From Catellatospora vulcania (GTDB lineage: Bacteria; Actinomycetota; Actinomycetes; Mycobacteriales; Micromonosporaceae), in the NCBI RefSeq assembly GCF_009720385.1, contig NZ_ML769301.1:832911-896910 (forward strand): a stretch of DNA of 64,000 nt, in the 5' to 3' direction. Positions 25,738-34,024 of the stretch are shown piece by piece (within the stretch, counting starts at the first letter, position 1; each line of letters opens with the position of its first letter). The notes beneath the pieces were generated by a model, which ran no database searches, was not told the origin of the DNA, and was given only the letters and a program-made list of their open reading frames with translations. The position numbers were made by a program, and so were the translations under genes.

Positions 25738-25828
25738 CAAGATCGCGACGATCTTGCGCGAACCGTGGGTACGACACGCCCGAATCGGGCGAACCCTCAA
25801 CAGTTCCCGCAAGATCGTCGCGATCTTG
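25738..25828. repeat. Nested perfect inverted repeat (CAAGATCG type)
   Basis: Arms of 21 bases at 25738-25758 and 25808-25828 are exact complements. Each arm is itself a small palindrome, CAAGATCG-CGA-CGATCTTG. The element lies between convergent genes (TipA-like and DUF1918), so it could act as a bidirectional terminator, but the nested symmetry also suggests a dispersed intergenic repeat. Confidence 0.75.
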
Positions 25829-25842
25829 ACTGACCGAGCCGG

Positions 25843-26031
25843 TCAGGCGCCGGTTTTGATGTGGGTGTCCGGGCCTGGGTAGAGGATTCCTTCGTGCTGG
25901 TCGTCCTCCCAGCGGACCGTGTACGGCGGGCTGCCGTCCTCGTGCGGCACTGCGGTGATCACCCCGATCCTGCGGTGGTCTCCGACGTGGGTGCCCTCGA
26001 CGACGATGGTGTCGCCGACCTTTGCCTTCAT
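25843..26031 (-). CDS. DUF1918 small protein
   Basis: 62 residues, a single SH3-like beta domain: MKAKVGDTIVVEGTHVGDHRR, GVITAVPHEDGSPPYTVRW and HEGILYPGPDTHI. The ATG at 26031 has GGTGGAGACC upstream; a longer in-frame extension has no family resemblance. DUF1918 proteins are widespread in actinobacteria and of unknown function. Confidence 0.9.
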   Translation of the reverse strand: MKAKVGDTIVVEGTHVGDHRRIGVITAVPHEDGSPPYTVRWEDDQHEGILYPGPDTHIKTGA

Positions 26032-26127
26032 GGTCTCCACCTCCTCGTCCATTGTCCGGAGGAATCGGGGTGAGATGCACGTTTCGCGCAACGACGGCAC
26101 CGATACGGCTGTGCCAGACTCCCCGGC

Positions 26128-26712
26128 GTGACCGTGTCCCTGGTTTACGAGACGCACTCGCCGACGCTGGACAACGAGGCCGGCTTCGCGACCGGGTGGC
26201 TGCCGGGGCAGCTGTCCCCGACGGGCCTGCGTAGGGCGGCCGAGTTGGGGGAACGCCGCCGCGGCGAGCGCCTCGACCTGGTCGTCAGCTCGGATCTGCG
26301 CCGGGCCGTGCAGACCGCGCGGATCGCGTTCGGCAGCACCGGCGTCGAACTGCGCACGGACCCGCGGCTACGCGAGATCAACTATGGCGAGCTCAACGGC
26401 ATGCCCGTCGCCCGGCTGGACGCCGAGCGGGCGCACCGCATCGACGTGCCGTTCCCCGGTGGCGAGTCCTACCGGCAGGCGACGGCGCGCACGGCGGACC
26501 TGCTGGAGGAGCTGGCCGGCACCCACGACGGGCGTCGGGTGCTGCTGGTGGCGCACGCGGCCACCCGCTACGCCCTTCCGGCGCTGCTGGCGGGCGCGGA
26601 CCTCGCCGAGCAGGTGACCGCACCGTTCACGTGGCAGCCCGGCTGGGAGTACGCGCTGCCCGCCGGCTGGCTCAGGCCGACCGGACCCAGTGCAGCGGGC
26701 TCTGCTCGGTGA
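26128..26712 (+). CDS. Histidine phosphatase superfamily protein
   Basis: 194 residues of the phosphoglycerate-mutase-like fold. The usual RHG motif is replaced by VYETHSPTLDNEAG, a variant of an actinobacterial subfamily. The downstream SSDLRRAVQTARIAF, LREINYGELNGM and the second catalytic VAHAAT are present. GTG start. Substrate unknown. The 3' end overlaps the convergent acetyltransferase gene by 41 bases. Confidence 0.85.
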   Translation: MTVSLVYETHSPTLDNEAGFATGWLPGQLSPTGLRRAAELGERRRGERLDLVVSSDLRRAVQTARIAFGSTGVELRTDPRLREINYGELNGMPVARLDAERAHRIDVPFPGGESYRQATARTADLLEELAGTHDGRRVLLVAHAATRYALPALLAGADLAEQVTAPFTWQPGWEYALPAGWLRPTGPSAAGSAR

Positions 26713-27130
26713 AGCCGGCCCGGCGCAGCACGTTCGCGCTGGGCTGGTTGTCGTACTCCAGCGTCGCGACGACCTGCCGCGCGCCCAGCCGCTGCGCCAG
26801 CGCGACCAGCGCCGACGCCGCCTCCGCGGCGTATCCGTGGCCGCGGGCGGACTCGGCCAGCCCGTACCCGATCTCGACCGTGCCCGACCCGTCGGGCGTC
26901 CCGTGGAAGCCGACACCGCCGACGACCAGGCCGGTCGCCCGCAGCTCGATCGTGTACGGCACCCACGGCCCGGCGGGCGCGCCCGCCTGCAGGTACATCC
27001 GGGCCGCGCTCTGGTCACCGTCGAACGGGTAGTCGTCGGCCCAGCGCGGGTCCCGCGGCGCGCCGTCGGCGATCCGGGCCGCCAGAATCGGGGTGTACGG
27101 GCGCAGCACGAGCCGCTCGGTCTCGATCAC
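26672..27130 (-). CDS. GNAT acetyltransferase (RimJ/RimL-like)
   Basis: 152 residues. TERLVLRPYTP at the start, VEIGYGLAESARGHGYAAEAA (acetyl-CoA loop) and the C-terminal LEYDNQPSANVLRRAGF are typical of the RimJ/L class of N-acetyltransferases. GTG start. Acceptor unknown. Convergent and overlapping with the histidine phosphatase gene. Confidence 0.88.
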   Translation of the reverse strand: MIETERLVLRPYTPILAARIADGAPRDPRWADDYPFDGDQSAARMYLQAGAPAGPWVPYTIELRATGLVVGGVGFHGTPDGSGTVEIGYGLAESARGHGYAAEAASALVALAQRLGARQVVATLEYDNQPSANVLRRAGFTEQSPLHWVRSA

Positions 27131-27189
27131 AAGTCCCGGAGCCTACCGGCGCCACCCCCGTTCCGCTCAGCCGGGACGAAACAGGCATC

Positions 27190-27723
27190 ATGCGTCACAT
27201 GACATGGACCGCCCCGCAGATCACCCGCACCGACGAGCCGCCCGTCGCCGACGAGCGCATCCTGCTGGAGGGATTCCTGGACCGGCACCGGGCCACGCTG
27301 CTGCACAAGTGCGCCGGGCTCACCGGCGCGCAGTTGCACGAGGCGTCCGTCGCGCCGTCCACGCTCACCCTTCTCGGCCTGGTCCGGCACATGGCCGACG
27401 TGGAGCGGGTCTGGTTCCGCCGCCGGGTCCGCGGCGAAGCGGTCGCGTCGCTGTACGCCCACCCCGACGGCCGGGGCGGGGCCTCGTTCGACCTGGCCGA
27501 TCCGGCCTTCGCGGAGGCCGACCTGGCCACGCTCGCCGCGGAGCAGCAGGCCTGCCGCGAGGCCGTCGCCGGGGCGTCGCTGGACGACACCTTCGTGCAC
27601 GAGCGGACCCAGGAGACCATGTCGCTGCGCTGGGTGTACCTGCACATGATCGAGGAGTACGCCCGCCACAACGGCCACGCCGACCTGATCCGCGAGGCCG
27701 TCGACGGCGTCACCGGCGAGTGA
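27190..27723 (+). CDS. DinB-family (DUF664) protein
   Basis: 177 residues, four-helix DinB bundle: LLEGFLDRHRATLLHKCAGLT, LGLVRHMADVERVWFRRRV and VYLHMIEEYARHNGHADLIREAVDG, with the His residues of a putative metal site (H in VRHMAD, HMIEEYARHNGH). Members act as thiol-dependent transferases or are uncharacterised. Monocistronic. Confidence 0.88.
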   Translation: MRHMTWTAPQITRTDEPPVADERILLEGFLDRHRATLLHKCAGLTGAQLHEASVAPSTLTLLGLVRHMADVERVWFRRRVRGEAVASLYAHPDGRGGASFDLADPAFAEADLATLAAEQQACREAVAGASLDDTFVHERTQETMSLRWVYLHMIEEYARHNGHADLIREAVDGVTGE

Positions 27724-27773
27724 TGGTTAGGCTCGGAAGCGATCACTGAACGACCGGCTCAGGAGGCACGACC

Positions 27774-28670
27774 GTGTCCAGCGCCCCGCCCGCCGAGCCG
27801 TGGCGCGAGCGCCTGCACGCCGACTGCTCGCGCTGCTTCGCGCTGTGCTGCGTCGCGCCCGCGTTCGCCCGCTCCAGCGACTTCGCGATCGACAAACCGG
27901 CCGGTACGGCCTGCCCGAACCTGCAGGGTGACTTCCGCTGCGGCATCCACACCGGGTTGCGCGAGCGCGGTTTCGCCGGGTGCACCGTGTTCGACTGCTT
28001 CGGCGCGGGACAGCAGGTCGCCCAGGTGACGTTCGGCGGGCGGGACTGGCGTGCCGAGCCCGCGACGGCGAGGGACATGTTCGCCTCGTTCGCGGTCATG
28101 CGGCACCTGCACGAGCTGCTGTACTACCTGCACGAGGCGGTGTCGCTGCGGCCCGGCCAGGCGCTGGGCGCGGACCTGGCCCGGGTGCTGGCGCAGACCG
28201 CGCAGCTCACCCTCGGCACGCCCGCGGAGCTGGCCGCGCTCGATGTCGACGCGCGCCGCCGCGAGGCGGCCGACCTGCTGCGCCAGACCAGCGCGGCGGT
28301 ACGCGGCCGGGCCGGGCGGCTCGGGCCCGACCGGTCCGGGGCCGAGCTGCTGGGCGCGGACCTGCGCGCGGCCGATCTGCGCCGGGCGAGCCTGCGCGGG
28401 ACGTACCTGCTCGGGGCCGACCTGCGGGGCGCGGACCTGCGCGGGGCGGATCTGCTGGGCGCGGACCTGCGCGGAGCCGACCTGCGGGGCGCGGACCTCA
28501 CCGGCTGCCTGTACCTGCTCCAGTCGCAGCTCGACGCGGCCCGCGGCGACCTGGGCACGCTGCTGCCGCCGACGCTGACCCGCCCCGCGCACTGGCCCGC
28601 CACGCACACGGCCACCGGCGACGCCGTCAGCCCGGCCCGCCCGTCGCGCGCCCGCCCCCGCCGCCGGTGA
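27774..28670 (+). CDS. Pentapeptide-repeat protein with Cys-rich N-terminus
   Basis: 298 residues. The first 85 residues contain a cysteine pattern (DCSRCFALCC, CPNLQ, FRCGIH, GCTVFDCFG) that could bind metal. Residues about 185-245 are pentapeptide repeats of the A(D/N)LRG type (LGADLRGADLRGADLLGADL), which form a right-handed beta helix. The Cys-rich front is shared by a conserved actinobacterial family of unknown function. GTG start. Confidence 0.85.
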   Translation: MSSAPPAEPWRERLHADCSRCFALCCVAPAFARSSDFAIDKPAGTACPNLQGDFRCGIHTGLRERGFAGCTVFDCFGAGQQVAQVTFGGRDWRAEPATARDMFASFAVMRHLHELLYYLHEAVSLRPGQALGADLARVLAQTAQLTLGTPAELAALDVDARRREAADLLRQTSAAVRGRAGRLGPDRSGAELLGADLRAADLRRASLRGTYLLGADLRGADLRGADLLGADLRGADLRGADLTGCLYLLQSQLDAARGDLGTLLPPTLTRPAHWPATHTATGDAVSPARPSRARPRRR

Positions 28671-28804
28671 ACTCCTGACCGACGGGGGGTGCCCCTCATG
28701 CCTTTCGGCAGGTGCGGGGGTACGCCGATCCGAGTGATCGTGAAGGGGCCCGGTGATCGTGTGAGGTCGCCGGCATCCGAACGAGGACACTCGGAGGTAC
28801 CCAG

Positions 28805-29737
28805 ATGGCTTTCATCCCGCGCCGCGTCGCCGCGTTCGCCGCACTCAGCGCCGCCGTCGCCGCCCCGCTGCTGATGCACGGCGCGCCCGCGCTCGCCGCG
28901 CCCGCCGCCGCGCCGGCCGCGATGAGCGCCGCCGCCCTCCCGGCCGGTGACTGGCTCGCGCCGACGACGGCCGGGCCGCGCGGCGGCGGCCTGGAGCCGT
29001 ACCAGCTCCAGTGGAGCCGCAGCGCCGGCCAGTTCCCGGTGGTCGCCGGGGACGGGGTCGCGGTGACGGTCACCGACCGCCTCCAGGTGCGGGTGAGCCT
29101 CGCCGACCCGGCCCGCTGGGATGTTATGCGGCGTGCCGACCGGGAGCTGACCGCGCCGGCCGTGGTCCGGTTCTCCTTCGCCGACCAGCGCGACCACTTC
29201 ACCGACCCGGCCCGCCCCGGTGTCGCCGTACGCCAGGTCGAGGTCGCCCTGCGCGCCGACGGCACCGCCACGGTGCCTGCGCTGACGGCGGCCAGCCGCC
29301 AGGGCGTGCTCTACGCGTCCGTCAACGCCGAGCAGGCTGGCGGGCGTGACATCGGCTACCACCGAGGGCCGCACTCGGCGTACACGGCGATCGCGCTGAA
29401 GGCGGCGGCGACCACGCGGACCGTGCCCGTGCCGGGGTTGTCGCAGCCGTCGACGGGCGACCACGCCGCCGCTCGTGCGAAGGCCGCCCAGCAGGCGGCG
29501 GAGCGTTCCGCGAAGCAGGCCCGCAAGCGGGCGGCCGAGGCGCGCCGCTCGGCGCAGAAGTCGGCAGCGCAGGCCCGTGAGCAGGCCGAGGACGCCAAGC
29601 GCGCCGCACAGCGGGCCGAGGAGTCCGCGAGCCGGGCCCAGGACCGTGCCCGACAGCTGACCAGCGACTGGCGTGGTGCCGCGGAGCACGTCGCCGACCA
29701 GGCGGCCGAGTCGGCCGACGCCCAGGTCGGCCGCTGA
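28805..29737 (+). CDS. Secreted protein with C-terminal Ala/Arg coiled coil
   Basis: 310 residues. Signal peptide about 1-32 (RRVAAFAALSAAVAAPLL... ALA), a beta-rich middle (residues 55-200) and a long heptad-like helix (about 215-300) rich in Ala, Lys, Arg and Glu (AARAKAAQQAAERSAKQARK). GGAGGTACCCAG precedes the ATG. No family recognised. Probably extracellular or envelope-associated. Confidence 0.7.
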   Translation: MAFIPRRVAAFAALSAAVAAPLLMHGAPALAAPAAAPAAMSAAALPAGDWLAPTTAGPRGGGLEPYQLQWSRSAGQFPVVAGDGVAVTVTDRLQVRVSLADPARWDVMRRADRELTAPAVVRFSFADQRDHFTDPARPGVAVRQVEVALRADGTATVPALTAASRQGVLYASVNAEQAGGRDIGYHRGPHSAYTAIALKAAATTRTVPVPGLSQPSTGDHAAARAKAAQQAAERSAKQARKRAAEARRSAQKSAAQAREQAEDAKRAAQRAEESASRAQDRARQLTSDWRGAAEHVADQAAESADAQVGR

Positions 29738-29800
29738 CCCGACCAGTCACGGCGGGCCGTCCAGGTCCAGGGGTGTGCCGCGACCGCCTGCCGTGACCTC

Positions 29801-29837
29801 CGAGGCCCCGCCCACGCATGTCGTGGGCGGGGCCTCG
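29801..29837. terminator. Strong hairpin terminator
   Basis: Perfect 16-base stem CGAGGCCCCGCCCACG with a CATGT loop, 63 bases after the coiled-coil protein gene. Confidence 0.85.
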
Positions 29838-29989
29838 GCTCGTACGCCTCCTGCCCGTGCCCGGCACGTGGGCCTGCGAACGCGACGGTGCTCGGCATAG
29901 CAGCAGGTCACCGGCGTGCCCTTCACTGCCGGGCGAGGTCAGGGGCGCACGGCTGTCCCGCCGGGTATGTCAGCCGCTACCCTCAGTGT

Positions 29990-30340
29990 GTGGACCGCCG
30001 CGATCGCCGCAGTGCCGCGCCCCCGAGTGCGCGGCCGGGCCGGCGTGCGCTGGTGGCCCCGGACCTGTCCGCGCTGCACGGCCCGACCTCCGGTGTCGCC
30101 GTCCTGCCGCACCGCCTGTTCTGGCAGGCCGACCGCCGCGTCGAGTTGGACAACCCGCACCTGCTGCAGTGGTTGTACGAGACCGTGCTGCGCGAGGCGA
30201 GCACCGTCGAGGAGCTGCGGGCCTGGCTCGACGGGGCGACCCTGGTCCGGCTGTGGCCGCAGCTGTTCCTGCCCCGCGGGGTGCGCCGGGCCTGGGAGGA
30301 GCGCCACCCGGCGCTGCGCGCCTCCGTCGCCGCCCGGTGA
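29990..30340 (+). CDS. Conserved hypothetical protein, partner of AbiEii-type gene
   Basis: 116 residues from GTG 29990. Conserved-looking core: HGPTSGVAVLPHRLFWQADRR, LLQWLYETVLREAS and LFLPRGVRRAWEERHP. The protein is paired with a nucleotidyltransferase gene 10 bases downstream. Such tandem pairs recur in actinomycetes, and a small antitoxin-like or substrate-binding partner is a reasonable guess, not shown. A longer frame to 29888 is less likely because its extra part is low complexity. Confidence 0.6.
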   Translation: MDRRDRRSAAPPSARPGRRALVAPDLSALHGPTSGVAVLPHRLFWQADRRVELDNPHLLQWLYETVLREASTVEELRAWLDGATLVRLWPQLFLPRGVRRAWEERHPALRASVAAR

Positions 30341-30350
30341 CGGCGCGCCG

Positions 30351-31001
30351 ATGACGGTCGAGGAACTGCAGGTCGAGGTCGCGCGGATCGCGCTGGGCGT
30401 GGCACAGGCGCACGGGTTCGCCCTCGGCGGCGGGCACGCGCTCAACCTGTACGGCATAGTGCACCGCGCGACCGAGGACGTGGACCTGTTCACCGACGTG
30501 GACGGCGGCGTGCGCGCCGCCGGTGCGCTGGTGGCGCGGGCGCTGGGCGCGGCCGGGCTGGACGTCGCGACGTACGGCGACGACCTGGGCGAGGTGTTCG
30601 GCGGCCTGGACGACGAGCTGGTCGAGTTCCAGATCACGCGCGACGACGCGGTGATGCGGCTGACCCTGGCCCGCTTCGACCGCAACCGCGGCACGGTCGT
30701 CATGGACATCGGCCCGGTGCTGCACGTCGAGGACGTCCTCGGCGGCAAGGTCGCGGCGCTGGCGACCCGGGCCGAGCCCCGCGACTACATCGACGTGGCG
30801 GGCGCGCTGCGCGACTACACCCGCGAGCAGCTCGTCGAGCTGGGCCTGCGTGCCGACCCGACCCTGTCCGACGAGGACTTCACCGCCGCGACGGCCCGCC
30901 TGGACCGCCTCACCGACGACGTCTGGCAACACCTCTACGGCCTGACCCCGCAGGCCTGCGCCACCGTCCGCGCCGCCTTCGCCGACTGGCCCCGCCCCTG
31001 A
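30351..31001 (+). CDS. AbiEii/AbiGii-family nucleotidyltransferase
   Basis: 216 residues. The DNA-polymerase-beta-like NTase motif is visible as GGGHALNLYGIVHRATEDVDLF (GG...DxD) at about residues 25-46. A third acid follows in EFQITRDDAV or VMDIGP, and the late GGKVAALATRAEPRDYIDVAGAL is typical of AbiEii. Members of the family include type IV toxins that modify tRNA. The ATG is 10 bases after the partner gene. It ends at a large palindromic terminator. Confidence 0.82.
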   Translation: MTVEELQVEVARIALGVAQAHGFALGGGHALNLYGIVHRATEDVDLFTDVDGGVRAAGALVARALGAAGLDVATYGDDLGEVFGGLDDELVEFQITRDDAVMRLTLARFDRNRGTVVMDIGPVLHVEDVLGGKVAALATRAEPRDYIDVAGALRDYTREQLVELGLRADPTLSDEDFTAATARLDRLTDDVWQHLYGLTPQACATVRAAFADWPRP

Positions 31002-31010
31002 CCGAGTCGG

Positions 31011-31058
31011 AGGAAGGGCGCCTTCTCAACGGACGTCCGTTGAGAAGGCGCCCTTCCT
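31011..31058. terminator. 48-base perfect palindrome, convergent terminator
   Basis: Arms of 24 bases (beginning AGGAAGGGCGCCTTCTCAAC) are exact complements with no spacer, between the convergent nucleotidyltransferase and winged-helix genes. Nearly the same sequence occurs at 39.5 kb, and a related hairpin at 34.9 kb. Confidence 0.9.
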
Positions 31059-31084
31059 TACTTCCCGCACTGCCGGGCGCCGGG

Positions 31085-31417
31085 TCAGTGCGGTGGTTCG
31101 GGGTTGCGGATGCGGGCGACGAGCTGCTCCAGGGCGGCGATCTCCTGGCGGAGCGCGGTCGCGCCCTGGCGGGTCAGTTTCAGCCAGGTGCAGGGCTTGC
31201 GGCCCTCGTACCCCTTGCGGATCTCGACCAGCCCGGCCTCCTCCAGCACCCGCAGGTGGCGGCTCAGGTTGCCGTCGCTGAGCTGGAGCTGGTCGCGCAG
31301 CGTCGTGAAGGAGCACTCGGCCGTCTCGGCCAGCACGGCCATGATGCCCAGCCGGAAGCGCTGGTGGACGGTCTCGTCCAGAGCCAGCGCCGGATGCGTC
31401 GTGTCGTCGCCGGTCAC
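31085..31417 (-). CDS. Winged-helix transcriptional regulator
   Basis: 110 residues: a single HTH domain, HQRFRLGIMAVLAETAECSFTTL, then QLSDGNLSRHLRVLEEAGLVEIRKGYEGRK and a C-terminal dimer helix. This is the short MarR/ArsR-like class (HTH-34) often paired with a membrane protein. The GTG start overlaps the stop of that membrane protein gene (GTGA). Confidence 0.88.
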   Translation of the reverse strand: MTGDDTTHPALALDETVHQRFRLGIMAVLAETAECSFTTLRDQLQLSDGNLSRHLRVLEEAGLVEIRKGYEGRKPCTWLKLTRQGATALRQEIAALEQLVARIRNPEPPH

Positions 31418-32187
31418 CGCAGCCCGCCGCGGGTGCGTACAGCGCGCACCGCGGCGAAGACCAGCAGCGGCAGCGCGATCAGGATCAGCGTCGGTCCGGG
31501 GCGGTTGAGCCCGAACAGGGTCAGCTGGCCGCCCATCGCCGGACCCTCGAACCCGCTGAGCGCCCAGGCCTGCCAGCCGGCCAGCTGCCCCAGGCCCTGC
31601 GAGCACTGCCACCAGGTGATCGCGCCGACCCAGACGCCGGACAGTGCCACGGCCCGGCTGCGCTCGGCCCAGCCGAGCACCACGATCGCTAGCGCGATCG
31701 GCATCAGCGGCGTGAACAGCCCGAGCCTGATCTGGTCGAGAACCGGAACATCCACGTAGGACTTGACCAGGTCCGCGTCCTCGGGCCGCTCGATCGGCAT
31801 GGCCGCGAGCACGGCCAGCGCGAGCAGGGCGCCCATGGCGGTGATCGCGAACCACCGCCAGGGCACCCGGACTCCTACACGGCGGGCGCGCCAGCGGTAC
31901 CAGACGCCGATCAGCGCGATGGTGAGCGGCGTGCCGATGAACCAGAACAGGTACGAGGCCTGTTCGCTGCGTTGCGCGTCCGGCAGCCCCGCCCACCGGG
32001 AGGTGACGGCCAGCTGGTCGACCTGCGCGAACGGCACCTCGTACAGGCTGATGCTGGCGAGCAGCAGCACCGCCAGCGCGGCGACCGGGAACCACGCTCC
32101 GGCGTGCGCCTGCCTGCGGGCCTGCTCGCGGACTCTGCGCACCTCGTCGAGCATCTGCTCCGGGTACGCGGCCGTCGGTGTGGTCAT
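31414..32187 (-). CDS. Multi-span membrane protein paired with winged-helix regulator
   Basis: 257 residues with about seven hydrophobic segments and a soluble, charged N-terminal stretch (QMLDEVRRVREQARRQAHAG). ATG with GGGGAGTTCGTCG upstream. No enzymatic motif. Forms a two-gene operon with the downstream regulator. Function unknown; perhaps a sensor or permease under that regulator. Confidence 0.75.
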   Translation of the reverse strand: MTTPTAAYPEQMLDEVRRVREQARRQAHAGAWFPVAALAVLLLASISLYEVPFAQVDQLAVTSRWAGLPDAQRSEQASYLFWFIGTPLTIALIGVWYRWRARRVGVRVPWRWFAITAMGALLALAVLAAMPIERPEDADLVKSYVDVPVLDQIRLGLFTPLMPIALAIVVLGWAERSRAVALSGVWVGAITWWQCSQGLGQLAGWQAWALSGFEGPAMGGQLTLFGLNRPGPTLILIALPLLVFAAVRAVRTRGGLR

Positions 32188-32216
32188 CGACGAACTCCCC
32201 TCAACTGTGGCCAAGA

Positions 32217-32233
32217 ACTTTGTAATGCAAAGT
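32217..32233. promoter_or_regulatory. ACTTTG-N5-CAAAGT operator
   Basis: A perfect six-base dyad with a five-base spacer, 30 bases upstream of the membrane protein start. Its AT-rich sequence stands out from the surrounding DNA. It is a likely site for the winged-helix regulator encoded in the same operon. Confidence 0.5.
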
Positions 32234-32375
32234 ACACGGTCCACGCAAGGGACGCTGCCCGTTATCGGGGACCGTGGCGCTGCCGTGGTCGGGATCTCGC
32301 CGGTTCGACGCCAGTCGCTGCGCGGCCGCACCATCCCGGCGCGCGATGCCGGTGGGCATCGGCGATGCTGTGGGC

Positions 32376-33215
32376 ATGGAGTACGTGTCCAGAGTGCCGC
32401 GACCGCCGCTGGACGGGCTGATCGACGACCTCTACTACCTGGAGGGCGCGGCGCCGTACGCCCGGCTGACGCTGCCGCCGATGCCCGGGGGTTTTCTCAT
32501 CGTCAACCTCGGGGCGCCGTTCCGCATCCGCGCCGGCACCGACATCGAGACGGCCGAGTACGCCGACGGCTGCGTGGTCACCGTGCCCACCCGCGCGTTG
32601 GAGTTCGGCTACCCACCCCGGACCCGGTCCGTCGGCGTGCACTTCAAGTCGTGGGGACTGGCGCCCTTCCTGCCGATGCCCGCGGCCGAGCTGTGTGACC
32701 GGCCGGTGACGGTGGAGCAGGTCTGGGGCCGGCCCGCCACTGCGGAGCTGCGCGACCGGCTGGCCACGGCGGACGGACCGCACGAGATGCTGACGCTGCT
32801 CGAGGAGGAGCTGATGGGACGGCTGTGCGAGACCGCCGGCCTGGGGCTCGTCCGCCATACGAGCCGTGTCATCGCGGCGACCAGCGGGGCGGTGGCTATC
32901 GGCGACCTGACCGTGGCAGCCGGTGTCAGCAGCACTCATCTGGCGCAGCGGTTCAAGGAGCTCATCGGCGTCACGCCGAAGCGGCTGGCCCGCACCCACC
33001 GCTTCGCCGCCACCGTGCTCGCGATCAACCCCGCCGGACCGATCGACTGGGGCGACCTCGCCGGTGGCGCAGGCTACTTCGACCAGGCGCACTTCGGCCA
33101 CGAGTTCCGGGAGTTCACCGGGCTCACGCCGACCCGGTACGTCGAAGTCCGGCGGCGGTTCCTGAGTGAACATCCCGGCCACGCGCTGGACGGCTGGCCG
33201 CTGCCGGCCGATTGA
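32376..33215 (+). CDS. AraC-family transcriptional regulator
   Basis: 279 residues from ATG 32376. An N-terminal beta-rich sensor domain (LPPMPGGFLIVNLGAPFRI, GVHFKSWGLAPFL) is followed by a C-terminal double HTH: IGDLTVAAGVSSTHLAQRFKELIGVTPKRLAR and GDLAGGAGYFDQAHFGHEFREFTGLTP. An in-frame ATG at 32346 is a possible alternative start. Target unknown; neighbours are not obviously linked. Confidence 0.9.
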   Translation: MEYVSRVPRPPLDGLIDDLYYLEGAAPYARLTLPPMPGGFLIVNLGAPFRIRAGTDIETAEYADGCVVTVPTRALEFGYPPRTRSVGVHFKSWGLAPFLPMPAAELCDRPVTVEQVWGRPATAELRDRLATADGPHEMLTLLEEELMGRLCETAGLGLVRHTSRVIAATSGAVAIGDLTVAAGVSSTHLAQRFKELIGVTPKRLARTHRFAATVLAINPAGPIDWGDLAGGAGYFDQAHFGHEFREFTGLTPTRYVEVRRRFLSEHPGHALDGWPLPAD

Positions 33216-33281
33216 TTTCTTACAAGAGCGCCAGCACCCGACACGCTAACTTGGGGGCACCCCGGAGCGAAGGAGGGCCCC

Positions 33282-33863
33282 ATGGGCAAGGTGGTCATGT
33301 ACAGCTCGGTGTCGGTGGACGGCTTCATAGCGGACGAGAACGACCAGCCCGGACCGCTGTTCGACTGGTTGTCCAGCGGTGACGTCCCGTTGGACGACAG
33401 CGGCGAGCTGAAGGTGTCGCAGACGTCCTACGACTACACCCGGCCGTATTGGGATCAGATCGGGGCGACGATCGTCGGTCGCCACGTCTTCGACATGACG
33501 GACGGCTGGGACGGGAAGCCTCCGGGCGGCATCGACCACGTGGTCGTCGTGACGCACCGGCCGAGGCCCGAGGGCTGGGACCCCGAGGCGCCGTTTCACT
33601 TCGTCGACGGCGTCGAGGCAGCCGTGGCCAAGGCGCAGGAACTCGCGGGTGACCGCATGGTCGAGGTCGCCGCGGGCGACGTCGGTGGACAGGTGCTCGC
33701 CGCGGGCCTGATCGACGAGGTGCGCATGGACGTCGTACCCGTCGTGTTCGGGTCCGGCAAGCGCTACTTCGGGTCGGTCCACGCGCAGCACCTGCTGGCG
33801 GATCCTGACGTGGTGATTCAGGGCAACCGGGTGCTTCACCTGCGCTATCGGGTGCGCCGTTGA
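33282..33863 (+). CDS. Dihydrofolate-reductase-like (RibD C-terminal domain) protein
   Basis: 193 residues of the RibD_C/DHFR fold: VVMYSSVSVDGFIADENDQPG at the start, ATIVGRHVFDMTDGW and VAAGDVGGQVLAAGLIDEVRMDVVPVVFGSG near the end. NADPH-dependent reduction is likely but the substrate is unknown. Ribosome binding site AAGGAGGG. Confidence 0.88.
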   Translation: MGKVVMYSSVSVDGFIADENDQPGPLFDWLSSGDVPLDDSGELKVSQTSYDYTRPYWDQIGATIVGRHVFDMTDGWDGKPPGGIDHVVVVTHRPRPEGWDPEAPFHFVDGVEAAVAKAQELAGDRMVEVAAGDVGGQVLAAGLIDEVRMDVVPVVFGSGKRYFGSVHAQHLLADPDVVIQGNRVLHLRYRVRR

Positions 33864-34024
33864 CCGAACTGAGCCGACACCTACCCGGGACCGACGCGCC
33901 AGCCACCATCCGACCAGCGACTACACCTCAACGGTGCGGAGCCCCTTTGTCGACTGCCGTCAGCGGTGCCCCGGCGCCGGGTAATCCGCGCGACGCGGTG
34001 CGTGCCGGCCACTAGCCTCAGCCG

